Assembly (NCBI RefSeq): GCF_024436035.1 | Contig: NZ_JANFNG010000007.1 | Span: forward strand, 124,001 to 188,000 | Source: Streptomyces humicola | GTDB lineage: Bacteria; Actinomycetota; Actinomycetes; Streptomycetales; Streptomycetaceae | Direction of reading: 5' to 3' | DNA length: 64,000 nt | The notes under the pieces: generated by a model | Told to the model about the DNA's origin: nothing | The model's input: the letters and a program-made list of their open reading frames with translations, nothing else | The model's database searches: none | Position numbers and translations under genes: made by a program | Shown here: positions 1 through 9,006 of the stretch, piece by piece | Numbering within the stretch: position 1 is the stretch's first letter | Layout: each line of letters starts with the position of its first letter

Positions 1-2
1 CC

Positions 3-1127
3 GCACTCGCCCAGGACGACATCAAGCGCGTCCTCGCCTACTCGACCATCGGGCAGCTCGGATACATGACCGCCGCCCTCGCCGTCGGCAACCGCAGCGC
101 GGCCGTCTTCCACCTCCTCACCCACGGCGCGTTCAAGGCCCTCCTCTTCCTCGGTGCCGGCGTCGTCATCCACGCCGCCGGCACCAACTCCCTTGCCGCG
201 ACGTCGCGCATGGGCGACCTGCGCCGCCGCGTCCCGGACGCCATGTGGACGATGGGGATCGGCCTCGCCGCCCTCGCCGCGCTGCCGCCCTTCTCCGGTT
301 TCTTCTCCAAGGAGTCCGTGCTGCGGGCCGCTGAGGACGCCGCAAGCGGCCACGTCGGTCACGTCCCGTCCGCGATCGGCTGGACCGTCCTCGTCGCCGG
401 GCTGCTCACCGCGCTGCTCACAGCCGCGTACGCCACGCGCCTGTTCCTGCTCGCCTTCCTCGGGAGCGCGCCCAGGATCGCAGAAGCCCCCGAGGGCGGG
501 GCGGCGCACGACGCTCACGCGATGCCGCCTGTCATGATCACCGTGCTGTGGGTTCTCGCCATCCCCTCACTCGCCCTCGGCGTCACCGGCGGGGTACTCC
601 CCGCGTGGTTCGACGGCACCCCACTCACCCCTACGCTCGCCACCTCCGTCCTCGGCATCGGCCTCGCCCTCGTCGGCGTCCTCACCACCTATGCGGCCTG
701 GCGTGCCGCCGCCGCCCGCCGGGCGGCCCTGGCCGCCCCGCCGGCCCACACCGAGATCGAGCCCGCCGCCACCGAGGCCTACGCGATCGCCCACCACGAG
801 CAGGTGTACGGGGACATCGCCGCCGCCGCGGACCCTGCCGACCCCGGCCGCCTCCTCCTGGGCAGGCTGCACCGGCATGCGGCCCACGGGTTCCATCTCG
901 ACGCCGTCTACACGGCGCTCTTCGTACGCCCCGTGCTCGCCGCCGCCGGCCTCGTGCGCTTCCTCGACCGCGAGGTCGTCGAGACGTATGTGCAGGGCGC
1001 GGGCGCCACCCCCGGGCTGCTCGGCGCGATCGTCCGTCGCGTGCAGACCGGCAATGTGCAGACCTACCTCAGCGCACTGCTCGCAGGCGCCGTCGTCCTC
1101 GCCGTCCTCGTCGCCGCCGGAGCATGA
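3..1127 (+). CDS. nuoL: NADH-quinone oxidoreductase subunit L, C-terminal part
   Basis: The gene enters from the left edge; the readable frame opens with ALAQDDIKRVLAYSTIGQLGY, a hallmark segment of the NuoL/NuoM/NuoN (MrpA-like) proton-pumping subunits, with the conserved lysine and following histidines (HLLTHGAFKALLFLGAG). Several hydrophobic helices follow, then a long lateral-helix-like C-terminal region and a last membrane segment, as in NuoL. It lies 3 bases before nuoM, so the two are probably co-transcribed. Function: membrane proton translocation in respiratory complex I. Identity is secure; only the N-terminus is missing because of the window edge. Confidence 0.95.
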   Translation, partial: ALAQDDIKRVLAYSTIGQLGYMTAALAVGNRSAAVFHLLTHGAFKALLFLGAGVVIHAAGTNSLAATSRMGDLRRRVPDAMWTMGIGLAALAALPPFSGFFSKESVLRAAEDAASGHVGHVPSAIGWTVLVAGLLTALLTAAYATRLFLLAFLGSAPRIAEAPEGGAAHDAHAMPPVMITVLWVLAIPSLALGVTGGVLPAWFDGTPLTPTLATSVLGIGLALVGVLTTYAAWRAAAARRAALAAPPAHTEIEPAATEAYAIAHHEQVYGDIAAAADPADPGRLLLGRLHRHAAHGFHLDAVYTALFVRPVLAAAGLVRFLDREVVETYVQGAGATPGLLGAIVRRVQTGNVQTYLSALLAGAVVLAVLVAAGA

Positions 1128-1130
1128 GCT

Positions 1131-2714
1131 GTGAACGACACCTTCCTCCGCTGGGTTCTGATCACCCTCCTCGTCCTGCCGCTCTTCGGAGCGCTCGGTG
1201 CGCTCTTCCCTGCACCCCCCGGCCTCAGGGGACGTAACCAGGACCAGGCCGTGCTCCGCCACGGCGTGTCGATCACCGGCATCGTCCTGCTGCTGACCGT
1301 CATCCTCGCGGCCGGTTTCGACTACGCGCACCCGGCCCGCATGCAGGCGAGCACCGACCTCAGCTGGATCTCCTCCCTCGGCATCCGCCTCCACCTCGGC
1401 GTGGACGGAGTCTCGCTCCCCCTCCTCGTGCTGACCGCGCTGCTGACCTTCCTGTGCGCCCTCTACTCGTACTTCAAGATGCCCGAGGGCCCCTCACCCA
1501 AGGGCTTCGTCGCACTCCTCCTCGTCCTGGAAACGGGCACGCTCGCCACCTTCGCCGTGCTCGACCTGATGCTCTTCTTCCTGGCGTTCGAGATGGTGCT
1601 CATCCCGATGTACTTCCTCATCGCCCGCTGGGGCGGCGAGGGCAGGGACCGCGCCGCCTTCCGCTTCATCCTCTACACGGTGCTCGGCTCCGTGATCATG
1701 CTGCTCGGCCTCCTCCTCATCGGTCTCAAGGCGGGCACATTCGACATGGTGGCACTCGCCTCTGACAACGGCTCAAAGCTCAGCCACACCACGCAGTTGA
1801 TCGCCGTGCTCGCCATCGGCATCGGCCTCGCCGTCAAGGCCCCCATGTGGCCGCTGCACAGCTGGCTCCCGGACGCCCACACCTCCGCGCCCACCGTCGG
1901 CTCGGTGCTGCTCGCCGGCGTCCTGCTCAAAATGGGCACCTACGGTTTCGTCCGGATCATCCTGCCCGTCGCCCCGCAGGGCGCCCACACCTTCGCCCCC
2001 TACCTCGCGGCCTTCGCCGTCGTCGGCATCATCTACGGGTCCCTCGCCTGCCTCGCCATCGGCCGGCAGGGCTCGGGCGGCGACCTGAAGCGCCTGATCG
2101 CCTACTCCTCCGTCGGTCACATGGGATTCGTGCTGCTCGGCATCGCCACCCTCACCCCGACCGGCGTCAACGGCGCGCTCTTCGCCAACGTGGCCCACGG
2201 CCTCATCACCGGCCTGCTCTTCTTCCTCGTCGGCGCCATCAAGGACCGCTACGGCACGACCGACCTCGACCGCCTCTCCGGCACCACCGGCGCCGCCCTC
2301 TACGGAGCCGCCCCGCGCCTCGGCGGACTGCTGGCGTTCGGCGCCGTCGCCTCCCTCGGCCTTCCCGGGCTCGCCGGATTCTGGGGCGAGATGCTCGCCA
2401 TGTTCGGCTCCTTCCACCCGGCAGCGGGCCTCAGCCGTCCCGCGTATCTCACGTTCATGGGCCTCGCCGCCTTCGGCACGCTGCTCACCGCCGCATACAT
2501 GCTGCTCGTCGTGCGCCGCGTCTGCATGGGCGAGCCCACCGCGGCGCCCACCGGGCAGCCGGCCACGCCGCGCATGCTCGCCGACGTCCAGGGCTACGAG
2601 TTCGCCTCCTGGACGCCGCTCGTCGCCCTCACGCTGCTCGCCGGGCTGTGGCCCGCCGCCCTCCTCGGCCTCACCGACCCGGCCGTCCATGCCCTCCTGG
2701 GAGGCAGCCGATGA
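1131..2714 (+). CDS. nuoM: NADH-quinone oxidoreductase subunit M
   Basis: A 527-residue, wholly hydrophobic antiporter-like subunit of complex I. The GTG start lies 3 bases after nuoL. The conserved glutamate helix (FFLAFEMVLIPMYFLIARWGG), the lysine segment VKAPMWPLHSWLPDAHTSAP and the second lysine/histidine block (LKRLIAYSSVGHMG, NVAHGLITGLLFFLVG) are all present. It overlaps nuoN by the four bases ATGA, implying translational coupling. From memory, the linkage to htpX matches the second, incomplete nuo cluster of S. coelicolor, but the rest of the cluster is outside the window. Confidence 0.96.
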   Translation: MNDTFLRWVLITLLVLPLFGALGALFPAPPGLRGRNQDQAVLRHGVSITGIVLLLTVILAAGFDYAHPARMQASTDLSWISSLGIRLHLGVDGVSLPLLVLTALLTFLCALYSYFKMPEGPSPKGFVALLLVLETGTLATFAVLDLMLFFLAFEMVLIPMYFLIARWGGEGRDRAAFRFILYTVLGSVIMLLGLLLIGLKAGTFDMVALASDNGSKLSHTTQLIAVLAIGIGLAVKAPMWPLHSWLPDAHTSAPTVGSVLLAGVLLKMGTYGFVRIILPVAPQGAHTFAPYLAAFAVVGIIYGSLACLAIGRQGSGGDLKRLIAYSSVGHMGFVLLGIATLTPTGVNGALFANVAHGLITGLLFFLVGAIKDRYGTTDLDRLSGTTGAALYGAAPRLGGLLAFGAVASLGLPGLAGFWGEMLAMFGSFHPAAGLSRPAYLTFMGLAAFGTLLTAAYMLLVVRRVCMGEPTAAPTGQPATPRMLADVQGYEFASWTPLVALTLLAGLWPAALLGLTDPAVHALLGGSR

Positions 2715-4255
2715 CCGCCCCCGCCGGAGGCCTCATCCAGTCCGTCGACTGGATCGCGCTCGCCCCGCCCGCCATCACCGCCGTCGTCGCGCTCCTCGTC
2801 CTCGTCGCCGACCTCTTCCTGCCCGCCGTCAGAAAACCGCTGCTCGGCCAGGCCGCCGTCGGCGGACTCGTGCTCGCCGGGCTCTCCCTGCTGCCCCTCC
2901 TGCACGCCGGCCGGGCGACGTTCTGCCTGACCACCGGTTCGCACGACTGCAGTTACGTCGCCGACCACTTCACCCTCGTCATCCAGCTGCTCGTGCTCGG
3001 CGGGGCACTCCTCGTCGCCCTGCTCTCCCTGAACAGCCAGGACGACCTTCCGGCCGGGGAGTTCTGGTTCCTGCTGCTCTCCTCGACCGCCGGAGCGGCC
3101 CTGCTGCCCGCCGCTCGCGATCTCGCCACGCTCGTCATCGCCCTCGAAGTCGCCTCGCTGCCCGCCTTCGCGCTCGTCGGCCTCAAGCGCGGCGACCGGC
3201 TCTCCAGCGAAGCGGCCCTGAAGTTCTTCCTCTCCTCCGTCACCGCGACCGCCGTGATGCTGCTCGGCGTGAGCTTCGTCTACGGAGCCACCGGCACCCT
3301 CCACCTCGCAGCACTCGCCGACGGCCTCGGCCACACCCCGCGCCAGCTGGACACCCTCGCCAGGACCGGCGTGGCCCTCACCCTCGTCGGCTTCGCCTTC
3401 AAGCTCGCCGCCGCGCCCTTCCACTTCTGGGTCCCCGACACCTACACGGGAGCTCCGCTGCCTGTCGCCGCCTACCTGTCGGTCGTCGGCAAGGCATCGG
3501 GCTTCTCCGGGCTCATCCTGATCACCGTCATCGCGTTCAGGCACTACGCCGACGTATGGGGCCCAGCGCTCGCGGTGCTCGCGGCGCTCACCATGACCGT
3601 CGGCAACACCGCCGCGCTGCGCCAGCGGCCCGGCCATCCCCGCAGCGCCGTGCGACTGCTCGCCTGGTCCTCGGTCGGCCAGGCCGGGTACCTTCTCGTA
3701 CCGCTCGCCGCGGCCGGGTACGTGGGACCGGGCTCGGACCCGGCCCGCCACATCGGCGCCACCGTCTCGTACGCGCTGATGTACGGCGTGGTGAACCTCG
3801 GCGCCTTCGGGGTCGCCGCCCTCGTCGCGCGGACGAGCGCGGGCAACCGCATCGCCGACTACCGGGGCCTGTACGCCACACGCCCGCTCGCAGCGCTGGC
3901 GATGGCCTTCTTCCTGCTCTGTCTCGCGGGGCTGCCACCGGGCATCGTCGGGCTCTTCGCCAAGGTTGTCGTCTTCTCGTCGGCGGTCGACGCCGGACTC
4001 GGATGGCTCGCCGTCGTCATGGCCGTCAACGTGGTGATCGCGCTCTACTACTACCTTCGCTGGACGGCGCTGCTGTTCGCACAGCCGGATGCGGTGCCGA
4101 CGGGAGCCGAGGCCGGGGGAGCACCCGCAGCGGTACCGGCGCTGCGCGCTCCTGTCTCGCTGACCGCCGCCATCGCCCTGACCGCCGTCGTCGGACTGGT
4201 GCTGTCGGGCGCACCCCAGATCGTCCTCCGGTTCACCTCGGGCACGCTCTTCTGA
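2711..4255 (+). CDS. nuoN: NADH-quinone oxidoreductase subunit N
   Basis: A 514-residue antiporter-like membrane subunit of complex I. The ATG start overlaps the nuoM stop (ATGA). Conserved segments include [19 protein letters not shown], the lysine helix [21 protein letters not shown] and [19 protein letters not shown]. The same frame is open far upstream inside nuoM, but that is a GC-rich shadow; the ATG at 2711 gives the family start and length. It closes the nuo operon, with 130 bases separating it from htpX. Confidence 0.95.
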   Translation: MTAPAGGLIQSVDWIALAPPAITAVVALLVLVADLFLPAVRKPLLGQAAVGGLVLAGLSLLPLLHAGRATFCLTTGSHDCSYVADHFTLVIQLLVLGGALLVALLSLNSQDDLPAGEFWFLLLSSTAGAALLPAARDLATLVIALEVASLPAFALVGLKRGDRLSSEAALKFFLSSVTATAVMLLGVSFVYGATGTLHLAALADGLGHTPRQLDTLARTGVALTLVGFAFKLAAAPFHFWVPDTYTGAPLPVAAYLSVVGKASGFSGLILITVIAFRHYADVWGPALAVLAALTMTVGNTAALRQRPGHPRSAVRLLAWSSVGQAGYLLVPLAAAGYVGPGSDPARHIGATVSYALMYGVVNLGAFGVAALVARTSAGNRIADYRGLYATRPLAALAMAFFLLCLAGLPPGIVGLFAKVVVFSSAVDAGLGWLAVVMAVNVVIALYYYLRWTALLFAQPDAVPTGAEAGGAPAAVPALRAPVSLTAAIALTAVVGLVLSGAPQIVLRFTSGTLF

Positions 4256-4385
4256 TCGGGCACAGCCCCAGCACAGTGGACGGAAGGGAACCCGCGGCCT
4301 TCGCGTGGCGTTGACCCGGTACGGGAGGTTCCACTGGAGAGGTGGATGCCGTCAAGAGTTCCCCGCACGTCTGGGAGGGCGTACC

Positions 4386-5246
4386 GTGCACCGCCGGCAC
4401 AACGGGCTGAAGACCGCTGTTCTTCTCGGAGCGCTGTCCGCGATCATCCTGATCATCGGCAGCTTCTTCGGCAGGAACGGCCTGGTCATCGCGCTTGTCG
4501 TGGCGCTCGGCACCAACGCCTACGCGTACTGGAACAGCGACAAGCTGGCGCTGCGCGCGATGCGCGCCCGTCCTGTCAGCGAATTCGAGGCGCCCGCCCT
4601 CTACCGGATGGTCCGCGAGCTCTCGACGGCCGCGCGCCAGCCGATGCCGCGGTTGTACATCTCCCCGACCGAGGCGCCGAACGCGTTCGCCACGGGCCGC
4701 AATCCGCGCAACGCCGCGGTGTGCTGCACGGAGGGCATCCTGCGGCTGCTCGACGAGCGTGAGCTGCGCGGCGTCATCGGGCACGAGCTCAGCCACGTCT
4801 ACAACCGCGACATCCTCATCTCGTCGGTCGCGGGTGCGCTGGCCTCGGTCGTGATGTTCCTCGTCAACTTCGCCTGGCTGATACCGATCGGCCGCTCCGA
4901 GGACGACGAGGGCCCGGGTATCGTCGGCATGCTGCTGATGATGATCGTCGGTCCGCTGGCCGCGTCGCTCATCCAACTGGCCGTCAGCCGTTCCCGTGAA
5001 TACGAGGCCGATGCCTCCGGCGCCAGACTCACCGGCGACCCGCTCGCGCTCGCCTCCGCGCTGCGCAAGCTCGAAGTCGGTACGCAGCAGTTGCCGCTGC
5101 CGCCCGAGCCGCGTCTGGAGACGACGAGTCACCTGATGATCGCCAACCCGTTCCGTGCCGGTGACGCGTCCAAGCTCTTCTCCACCCACCCGCCGATGGC
5201 CGAGCGCATCGCACGCCTGGAGGATATGGCGGGTTATCGCCGATGA
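4386..5246 (+). CDS. htpX: membrane zinc metalloprotease HtpX
   Basis: A 286-residue member of peptidase family M48. N-terminal membrane helices ([22 protein letters not shown] and the next segment) are followed by the catalytic HELSH motif inside [14 protein letters not shown], two more helices, and the third zinc ligand region [13 protein letters not shown]. The GTG at 4386 is preferred because GGGAGG lies just before it and the product then matches family length; the frame is open for another 27 codons upstream. Role in the family: quality control of misfolded membrane proteins under stress. Confidence 0.93.
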   Translation: MHRRHNGLKTAVLLGALSAIILIIGSFFGRNGLVIALVVALGTNAYAYWNSDKLALRAMRARPVSEFEAPALYRMVRELSTAARQPMPRLYISPTEAPNAFATGRNPRNAAVCCTEGILRLLDERELRGVIGHELSHVYNRDILISSVAGALASVVMFLVNFAWLIPIGRSEDDEGPGIVGMLLMMIVGPLAASLIQLAVSRSREYEADASGARLTGDPLALASALRKLEVGTQQLPLPPEPRLETTSHLMIANPFRAGDASKLFSTHPPMAERIARLEDMAGYRR

Positions 5247-5322
5247 GCCGGTGGCGATGAGCCAATGAGCCGGTGAGCCGGTGACGCAGGCGGCCGCGAT
5301 CGCACAGGCGGCTGGCCGCCGG

Positions 5323-5724
5323 TCAGAGTGTGCCGAACTTCCGGTCGGTCGAGACGATCTCGCGTCCGAGTGGCATGAGGGAGATGGGGATCATCTTCAG
5401 GTTCGCCCATCCGAACGGGATGCCGATGATCGAAACGAAGAGCGGGATGCTGGTGAGCAGGTGGCCGAGCGCGAGCCACCACCCGGCGAAGACGATCCAG
5501 ATCACGTTGCCCACGAGCGACGGTACCCCGGCGCCCGGGCGATCGACCGTCGTCCGCCCGAACGGCCACAGCACGAACCCGGCGATCCTCAGCGAGGCGA
5601 TGCCGAAGGGGATGGTGATGATCAGAACGAAGCAGATGATGGCCGCTACGGCATAGCCGATGGCCATCCAGATGCCGCAGAAGAGCAGCCACAGCACGTT
5701 GAGAACGAACTCAACCACCTTCAT
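5323..5724 (-). CDS. YccF-type small membrane protein
   Basis: 133 residues starting MKVVEFVLNVLWLLFCG, made of two similar hydrophobic halves (IPFGIASLRIAGFVLWPFGR and IPFGWANLKMIPISLMPLGR), which is the signature duplicated layout of the YccF/DUF307 domain. The frame is open upstream but that stretch encodes repetitive Arg/Pro text from a 33-base DNA repeat, so the ATG at 5724 is chosen. Biochemical function is unknown in the family. It is last in a same-strand series with the mini-peptides and the ABC exporter. Confidence 0.85.
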   Translation of the reverse strand: MKVVEFVLNVLWLLFCGIWMAIGYAVAAIICFVLIITIPFGIASLRIAGFVLWPFGRTTVDRPGAGVPSLVGNVIWIVFAGWWLALGHLLTSIPLFVSIIGIPFGWANLKMIPISLMPLGREIVSTDRKFGTL

Positions 5725-5807
5725 GAACGCCAACCTCCACGAGTCCCACGCTACGCCTCGACCTCGATCACGCACGGTCGGCGACGAGCGGTTCCCCTCG
5801 TGCCGCG

Positions 5808-5873
5808 ACGACACGCGACGACAAGGGGCCGGCGGACGGGACGACACGCGACGACAAGGGGCCGGCGGACGGG
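5808..5873. repeat. 33-bp direct repeat, two perfect copies
   Basis: Two adjacent identical units (5808-5840 and 5841-5873) beginning ACGACACGCGACGACAAGGG. They lie between the 35-residue peptide gene and the yccF-like gene and run straight into a hairpin, so they look like a local expansion of a terminator arm. Confidence 0.8.
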
Positions 5874-5886
5874 CTGCCGGCCCCTT
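5856..5886 (-). terminator. hairpin between mini-peptide gene and yccF-like gene
   Basis: Perfect 11-bp arms (AAGGGGCCGGC at 5856-5866, GCCGGCCCCTT at 5876-5886) around a 9-base loop. It may be a terminator or a processing site for the minus-strand genes; there is no clear U tract. Confidence 0.5.
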
Positions 5887-5949
5887 GCCCCCCTCGCGAC
5901 GCCTCACCGGGCGTCGGTCACCCGAGGCGGCTCAGGCTCAGGCCAAGGA

Positions 5950-6057
5950 TCAGTAGCCGTAGTCGCCACGGCCGAAACCGAATCCGTAGTCGTGGTGATG
6001 GTGTCGGCGGTGGTGATGCCGACGCCGGTGGCCGCCCCAGAATCCGAAGATGCTCAT
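5950..6057 (-). CDS. 35-residue His/Gly/Tyr-rich mini-protein (paralogue 1)
   Basis: Reads MSIFGFWGG, then an Arg/His block with nine histidines, then DYGFGFGRGDYGY and stop. A strong ribosome binding site (AGGGAGGG) sits five bases before the ATG. The head and tail resemble the 43-residue peptide at 8155-8286 on the other side of the ABC exporter (MHIFGFFGG at the head; GDYGY and RGDY at the tail), and both are on the same strand as the exporter. I do not recognise a named family. The His cluster suggests metal or acidic-polymer binding, but that is inference. It may be an exporter substrate, an accessory peptide, or unrelated to transport. Confidence 0.7.
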   Translation of the reverse strand: MSIFGFWGGHRRRHHHRRHHHHDYGFGFGRGDYGY

Positions 6058-6142
6058 GTCGACCCTCCCTTCTGAAAGTCGCTCGGATGTACGTCTAATG
6101 GTCTACGCAATCCGGCCAAATACCTCTCAATCGGTCGGGTGC

Positions 6143-6175
6143 CATCCGGGCGACATCCGGGCGACATCCGGGCGC
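6143..6175. repeat. 11-bp tandem repeat, three copies
   Basis: CATCCGGGCGA repeated at 6143, 6154 and 6165 (the last copy ends in C), in the gap after the ABC exporter stop. No function can be assigned. Confidence 0.75.
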
Positions 6176-6204
6176 CTCGGACGGGATGGCCTCGGCCAGG
6201 ACGG

Positions 6205-7977
6205 CTACGACGCTCCCGAGCTCACCCGCTGCCGCTGCTGCCCGCCGGAGGCCGTCCGCGGAAGGGTGTGGATGACGTCGGCACCGCCGGCGAGCCGGTG
6301 GTCGTGCGTGAACAGTACGGTCGTACGCCCTGTCATCAGCCGCCGCAGCGGCTCCAGTATGTGCGCGGCGGCCTCCGCATCGAGTCCGGCGGTCGGCTCG
6401 TCGAGGACGAGGACGGGCGTCCCCCGGAGGAACGCACGGGCTATGGCGATGCGCTGTGCCTGCCCGCCGGAGAGTTGGAAGCCGTCCTCCCCGATGACGC
6501 TGTCGTAGCCGCGCGGGAGGGCGGTGATGAAGCCATGGGCGTCGGCGTTGTGCGCGGCCTCGACCATCTCCTCCTCCGTCGCTCCCGGCCGTCCGTAGAG
6601 GATGTTGTCGCGGATCGTGGCGTGGAAAAGCTGGGCCTGTTGTGGCAACAGGGTCACCGCGTCGCGCACCGATGCCAGCGTGCAGTCTCGCAGGTCGACG
6701 CCGTCGAGCCGGATCGTGCCGGCGGCGGGGTCCATGAAGCGCACCAGGAGCTTGGCGAGCGTGGACTTGCCCGCACCGCTCGGCCCCATCACCGCCAGGA
6801 TCTCGCCGGGGGCCACGCTGAAGTTCACATCCCGCAGCACCGCCACCGCGCCTTCGCCGGGGTAGATGGCCTCGACGTTCTCGCAGCTCAGCAGCCCGTG
6901 GACGGGACGCAGGTCGATGGCGTCCGGCCGTTCCCTGGCGGGTGGGCTCGTGCCCAGCAGCTCGATGACGCGCTCGGCGCCCGCGGTCGCCGCGCCGAAC
7001 ACGCTCGCCAGGCGGGACAGCTGCTGCACGGGGCCGAACAGCTCGGTCAGGAAGGCGGCGAAGGCAAGCAGTCCCCCGATGGTGAGCGCTCCCCGGCTCA
7101 GCTCCAGCACGCCCAGGCCCACGACGGTGAGTCCGGCGACGACCTCCAGCACATCGAGGACGGCCGGGTAGGCGTAGGCCACCCGTGCGGTCGCCAGATC
7201 GGCGCGCAGCAGCGCCTGGCCTTCGCGCCGAACCCGTGCGATTTCCCGTTCCTGCTGGTTGTACGCGTGCGCCAGGGCGGAATTGGCCAGGCTCTCCTCG
7301 ACGACGGCGGTCACGCCGCCGTTCCTGCGCCGTGCCTCGCGCGACCGTATCTGGATGCGCCGGCTGAAGGAGCGGGCCGCGAAGAAGAACAGCGGCGAGA
7401 TGACGAAGGCAGCCACCGCCAACTGCCAGCTCAGATACACCGCGGCGCCGGCGAAGAAGACCAGACTGACCAGGGCGGAACCGACCTTGACCACGCCGGT
7501 GGCCACCAGTTCCTCGATCCGGTAGATGTCCGCCGTCAGCCGGGCGACCACATCGCCGTGCCAGCGCTTGCGATGCGTGTCCGGGGGGAGGGTGTGGAGG
7601 TGCTCGACGGTGGCGGTGCGCAGGCGCAGCATGAACCGCTCGGCCACGCGGGCCGCCGTGTAGTCGCCGAGGAACGTCGCGACCGCCGAGGCCGCCGCGG
7701 TTCCGGCCATCGCCGCCGCCACCGGCCAGAAGTGCGAGAACTGCCGGGGGACGAGAACGCCGTCGACCAGGTCCTTGAAGAACCAGATCAGGACGACCTG
7801 GCCGGCCGACCCGGTGACTAGCAGGGCGGCAGCAAGGACCAGCCAGTAGCGGTCCGGACGGGCCACGGGCCAGAAGCGGCGGAAAACGTCTCGAGGTGCC
7901 ACGGCGGGCGCTGCGGCCACCGGCCCTGGCTCGTCGTCTTTTGTGCCACTCGCGCCACGCTTGAGGTCCGCGCACAC
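6205..7977 (-). CDS. ABC transporter, fused membrane and ATPase domains
   Basis: 590 residues. The N-terminal half is an ABC-exporter membrane domain (about residues 40-330, six hydrophobic segments). The C-terminal half is a nucleotide-binding domain with Walker A GPSGAGKST (398-406), Q-loop LLPQQAQLF, signature LSGGQ (502-506), Walker B VLVLDEP (522-528) and the H-loop histidine in FTHDH. The GTG at 7977 is preceded by TGGAG. A half-transporter of this kind works as a homo- or heterodimer; no partner is adjacent. Substrate cannot be read from sequence. It is bracketed by two related mini-peptide genes on the same strand, and four 17-bp repeats lie just upstream. Confidence 0.93.
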   Translation of the reverse strand: MCADLKRGASGTKDDEPGPVAAAPAVAPRDVFRRFWPVARPDRYWLVLAAALLVTGSAGQVVLIWFFKDLVDGVLVPRQFSHFWPVAAAMAGTAAASAVATFLGDYTAARVAERFMLRLRTATVEHLHTLPPDTHRKRWHGDVVARLTADIYRIEELVATGVVKVGSALVSLVFFAGAAVYLSWQLAVAAFVISPLFFFAARSFSRRIQIRSREARRRNGGVTAVVEESLANSALAHAYNQQEREIARVRREGQALLRADLATARVAYAYPAVLDVLEVVAGLTVVGLGVLELSRGALTIGGLLAFAAFLTELFGPVQQLSRLASVFGAATAGAERVIELLGTSPPARERPDAIDLRPVHGLLSCENVEAIYPGEGAVAVLRDVNFSVAPGEILAVMGPSGAGKSTLAKLLVRFMDPAAGTIRLDGVDLRDCTLASVRDAVTLLPQQAQLFHATIRDNILYGRPGATEEEMVEAAHNADAHGFITALPRGYDSVIGEDGFQLSGGQAQRIAIARAFLRGTPVLVLDEPTAGLDAEAAAHILEPLRRLMTGRTTVLFTHDHRLAGGADVIHTLPRTASGGQQRQRVSSGAS

Positions 7978-8077
7978 GTTCTGTCATCTCCATCGGAGCA
8001 TCGGAGATTCATCGGACGGAGATCCATCGGAGCGGAGGCCGGCGACGCCTCGCTGGCCCCCGCGGTGATGTCCCGGT

Positions 8078-8145
8078 TGCCGTTCAGCAATATCTGCCGT
8101 TCAGCAACGTCTGCCGTTCAGCAATATCTGCCGTTCAGCAACCTC
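8078..8145. repeat. 17-bp tandem repeat, four copies
   Basis: Four adjacent units at 8078, 8095, 8112 and 8129, consensus TGCCGTTCAGCAAYRTC (the last unit ends CTC). Units alternate ATATC and ACGTC endings. They fill the gap between the 43-residue peptide stop and the ABC exporter start. They could be operators or a DNA-binding array; there are no spacers, so this is not a CRISPR. Confidence 0.9.
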
Positions 8146-8154
8146 CGACGTCGG

Positions 8155-8286
8155 CTACCAGCAGTAGTCCCCTCGGCCGCCGTAGCCATAGTCGCCTTCG
8201 TCGTCCCAGCCGTAGCCGTAGCCATGGTCACGGCCGTGATCGAAGCGGCGACCCCGGAAACCACCGAAGAATCCGAAGATGTGCAT
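8155..8286 (-). CDS. 43-residue Gly/Tyr/Asp-rich mini-protein (paralogue 2)
   Basis: Reads MHIFGFFGG, an Arg-rich stretch, HGRDHGYGYGWDDE, then GDYGYGGRGDYCW and stop. The site AAAGAGG lies five bases upstream of the ATG. Its ends match the 35-residue peptide at 5950-6057, so the two are probably paralogues, here carrying acidic residues and a Cys near the C-terminus instead of the poly-His block. It is followed by the 17-bp repeats and then the ABC exporter. No named family recognised. Confidence 0.68.
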   Translation of the reverse strand: MHIFGFFGGFRGRRFDHGRDHGYGYGWDDEGDYGYGGRGDYCW

Positions 8287-8300
8287 GACAACCTCTTTCA

Positions 8301-8343
8301 TTCGTATGGACGACGGCGCACGCCGCCGTATCTCTCATACGAA
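8301..8343. promoter_or_regulatory. inverted repeat upstream of paralogue 2
   Basis: TTCGTATG (8301-8308) and CATACGAA (8336-8343) form perfect 8-bp arms 27 bases apart, ending just before the ribosome binding site of the 43-residue peptide gene. It looks like a repressor site or a pair of half-sites; the binding protein is unknown. Confidence 0.5.
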
Positions 8344-8510
8344 CAACACTACGCATTCGGGACATATGCCGCTCACTCGAGTGGCCGACATCGTGCTCCG
8401 GATCGGGTCAAGAGATGCCAAAGAGCGTCAACGCTGGTGACGGCGCGTCGGACCCGAGTCACCGTCAGTTGACGGCCCGTACTGGCACCCCGTCGACGAC
8501 GCAGAATGGC

Positions 8511-8960
8511 TCAATGCTCCGGCGTCTCGTCCGGCAGGGCCTGGCCGAGCTCCCGCGCCTGCTCGGCGTAGACGTGGTGCAACAGGCGATGCGTCTCGCG
8601 CGCCAGCCGCAGCCGCTCCTCCTCCACGCGTGAACGCTTGCGGTTGGCGCGGACGAGGTGGAGCGTGCCGCCGGCGGCGATACAGGCTCCGACGTCGCTG
8701 GTGACGTTGGTGTAATTGCCGCCGATCAGCTCGGCGTTCGCGCTGGGGGCGAGGATGCGTGTCAGTGGAAGGATGATCAGATAAATACCCAGCGCGATAA
8801 GGAAGATGACGTGGGCCTTACTGGACAGCGCTCGGGGCACCCAGGCCAGGGCGCGGTCGAGACGGCTCTGCGGGTGGGCGACCTGGGTGAGTGACTCCCT
8901 CGGCTCCTCGTCGCGCGCGGATACGCCGGACGACGTGCCCTCGCCGTTTCCCGTGCTCAT
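8511..8960 (-). CDS. small membrane protein of unknown function
   Basis: 149 residues from MSTGNGEGTSS; the start is chosen for the GGGGAGACAGGG just upstream, although the frame is open eight codons further. An acidic, polar N-terminus is followed by one or two hydrophobic helices (AHVIFLIALGIYLIILPLTRIL, then a weaker VGACIAAGGTLHLV) and a charged helical tail rich in Arg/Glu that could form a coiled coil. No family is recognised with confidence. It stands alone between the mini-peptide region and the LCP gene. Confidence 0.75.
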   Translation of the reverse strand: MSTGNGEGTSSGVSARDEEPRESLTQVAHPQSRLDRALAWVPRALSSKAHVIFLIALGIYLIILPLTRILAPSANAELIGGNYTNVTSDVGACIAAGGTLHLVRANRKRSRVEEERLRLARETHRLLHHVYAEQARELGQALPDETPEH

Positions 8961-9006
8961 GGTCCCTGTCTCCCCGGTGCGCACGGGGGCGAACCGCCCT
9001 CCTGGG

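Noticed and set aside
1847-2710. Upstream in-frame extension of nuoN
   Set aside because: The extension lies inside nuoM and reads as Arg/Pro-rich shadow; the ATGA overlap start is the conserved one.
4305-4385. N-terminal extension of HtpX
   Set aside because: No ribosome site before 4305; the GTG at 4386 has GGGAGG and gives the family length.
6095-7993. A 632-codon frame overlapping the ABC exporter on the same strand
   Set aside because: Low-complexity Arg/Gly/Pro text without motifs; the correct frame carries Walker A, signature and Walker B.
8078-8145. CRISPR array
   Set aside because: Units of 17 bases touch each other with no spacers and no cas genes are present.
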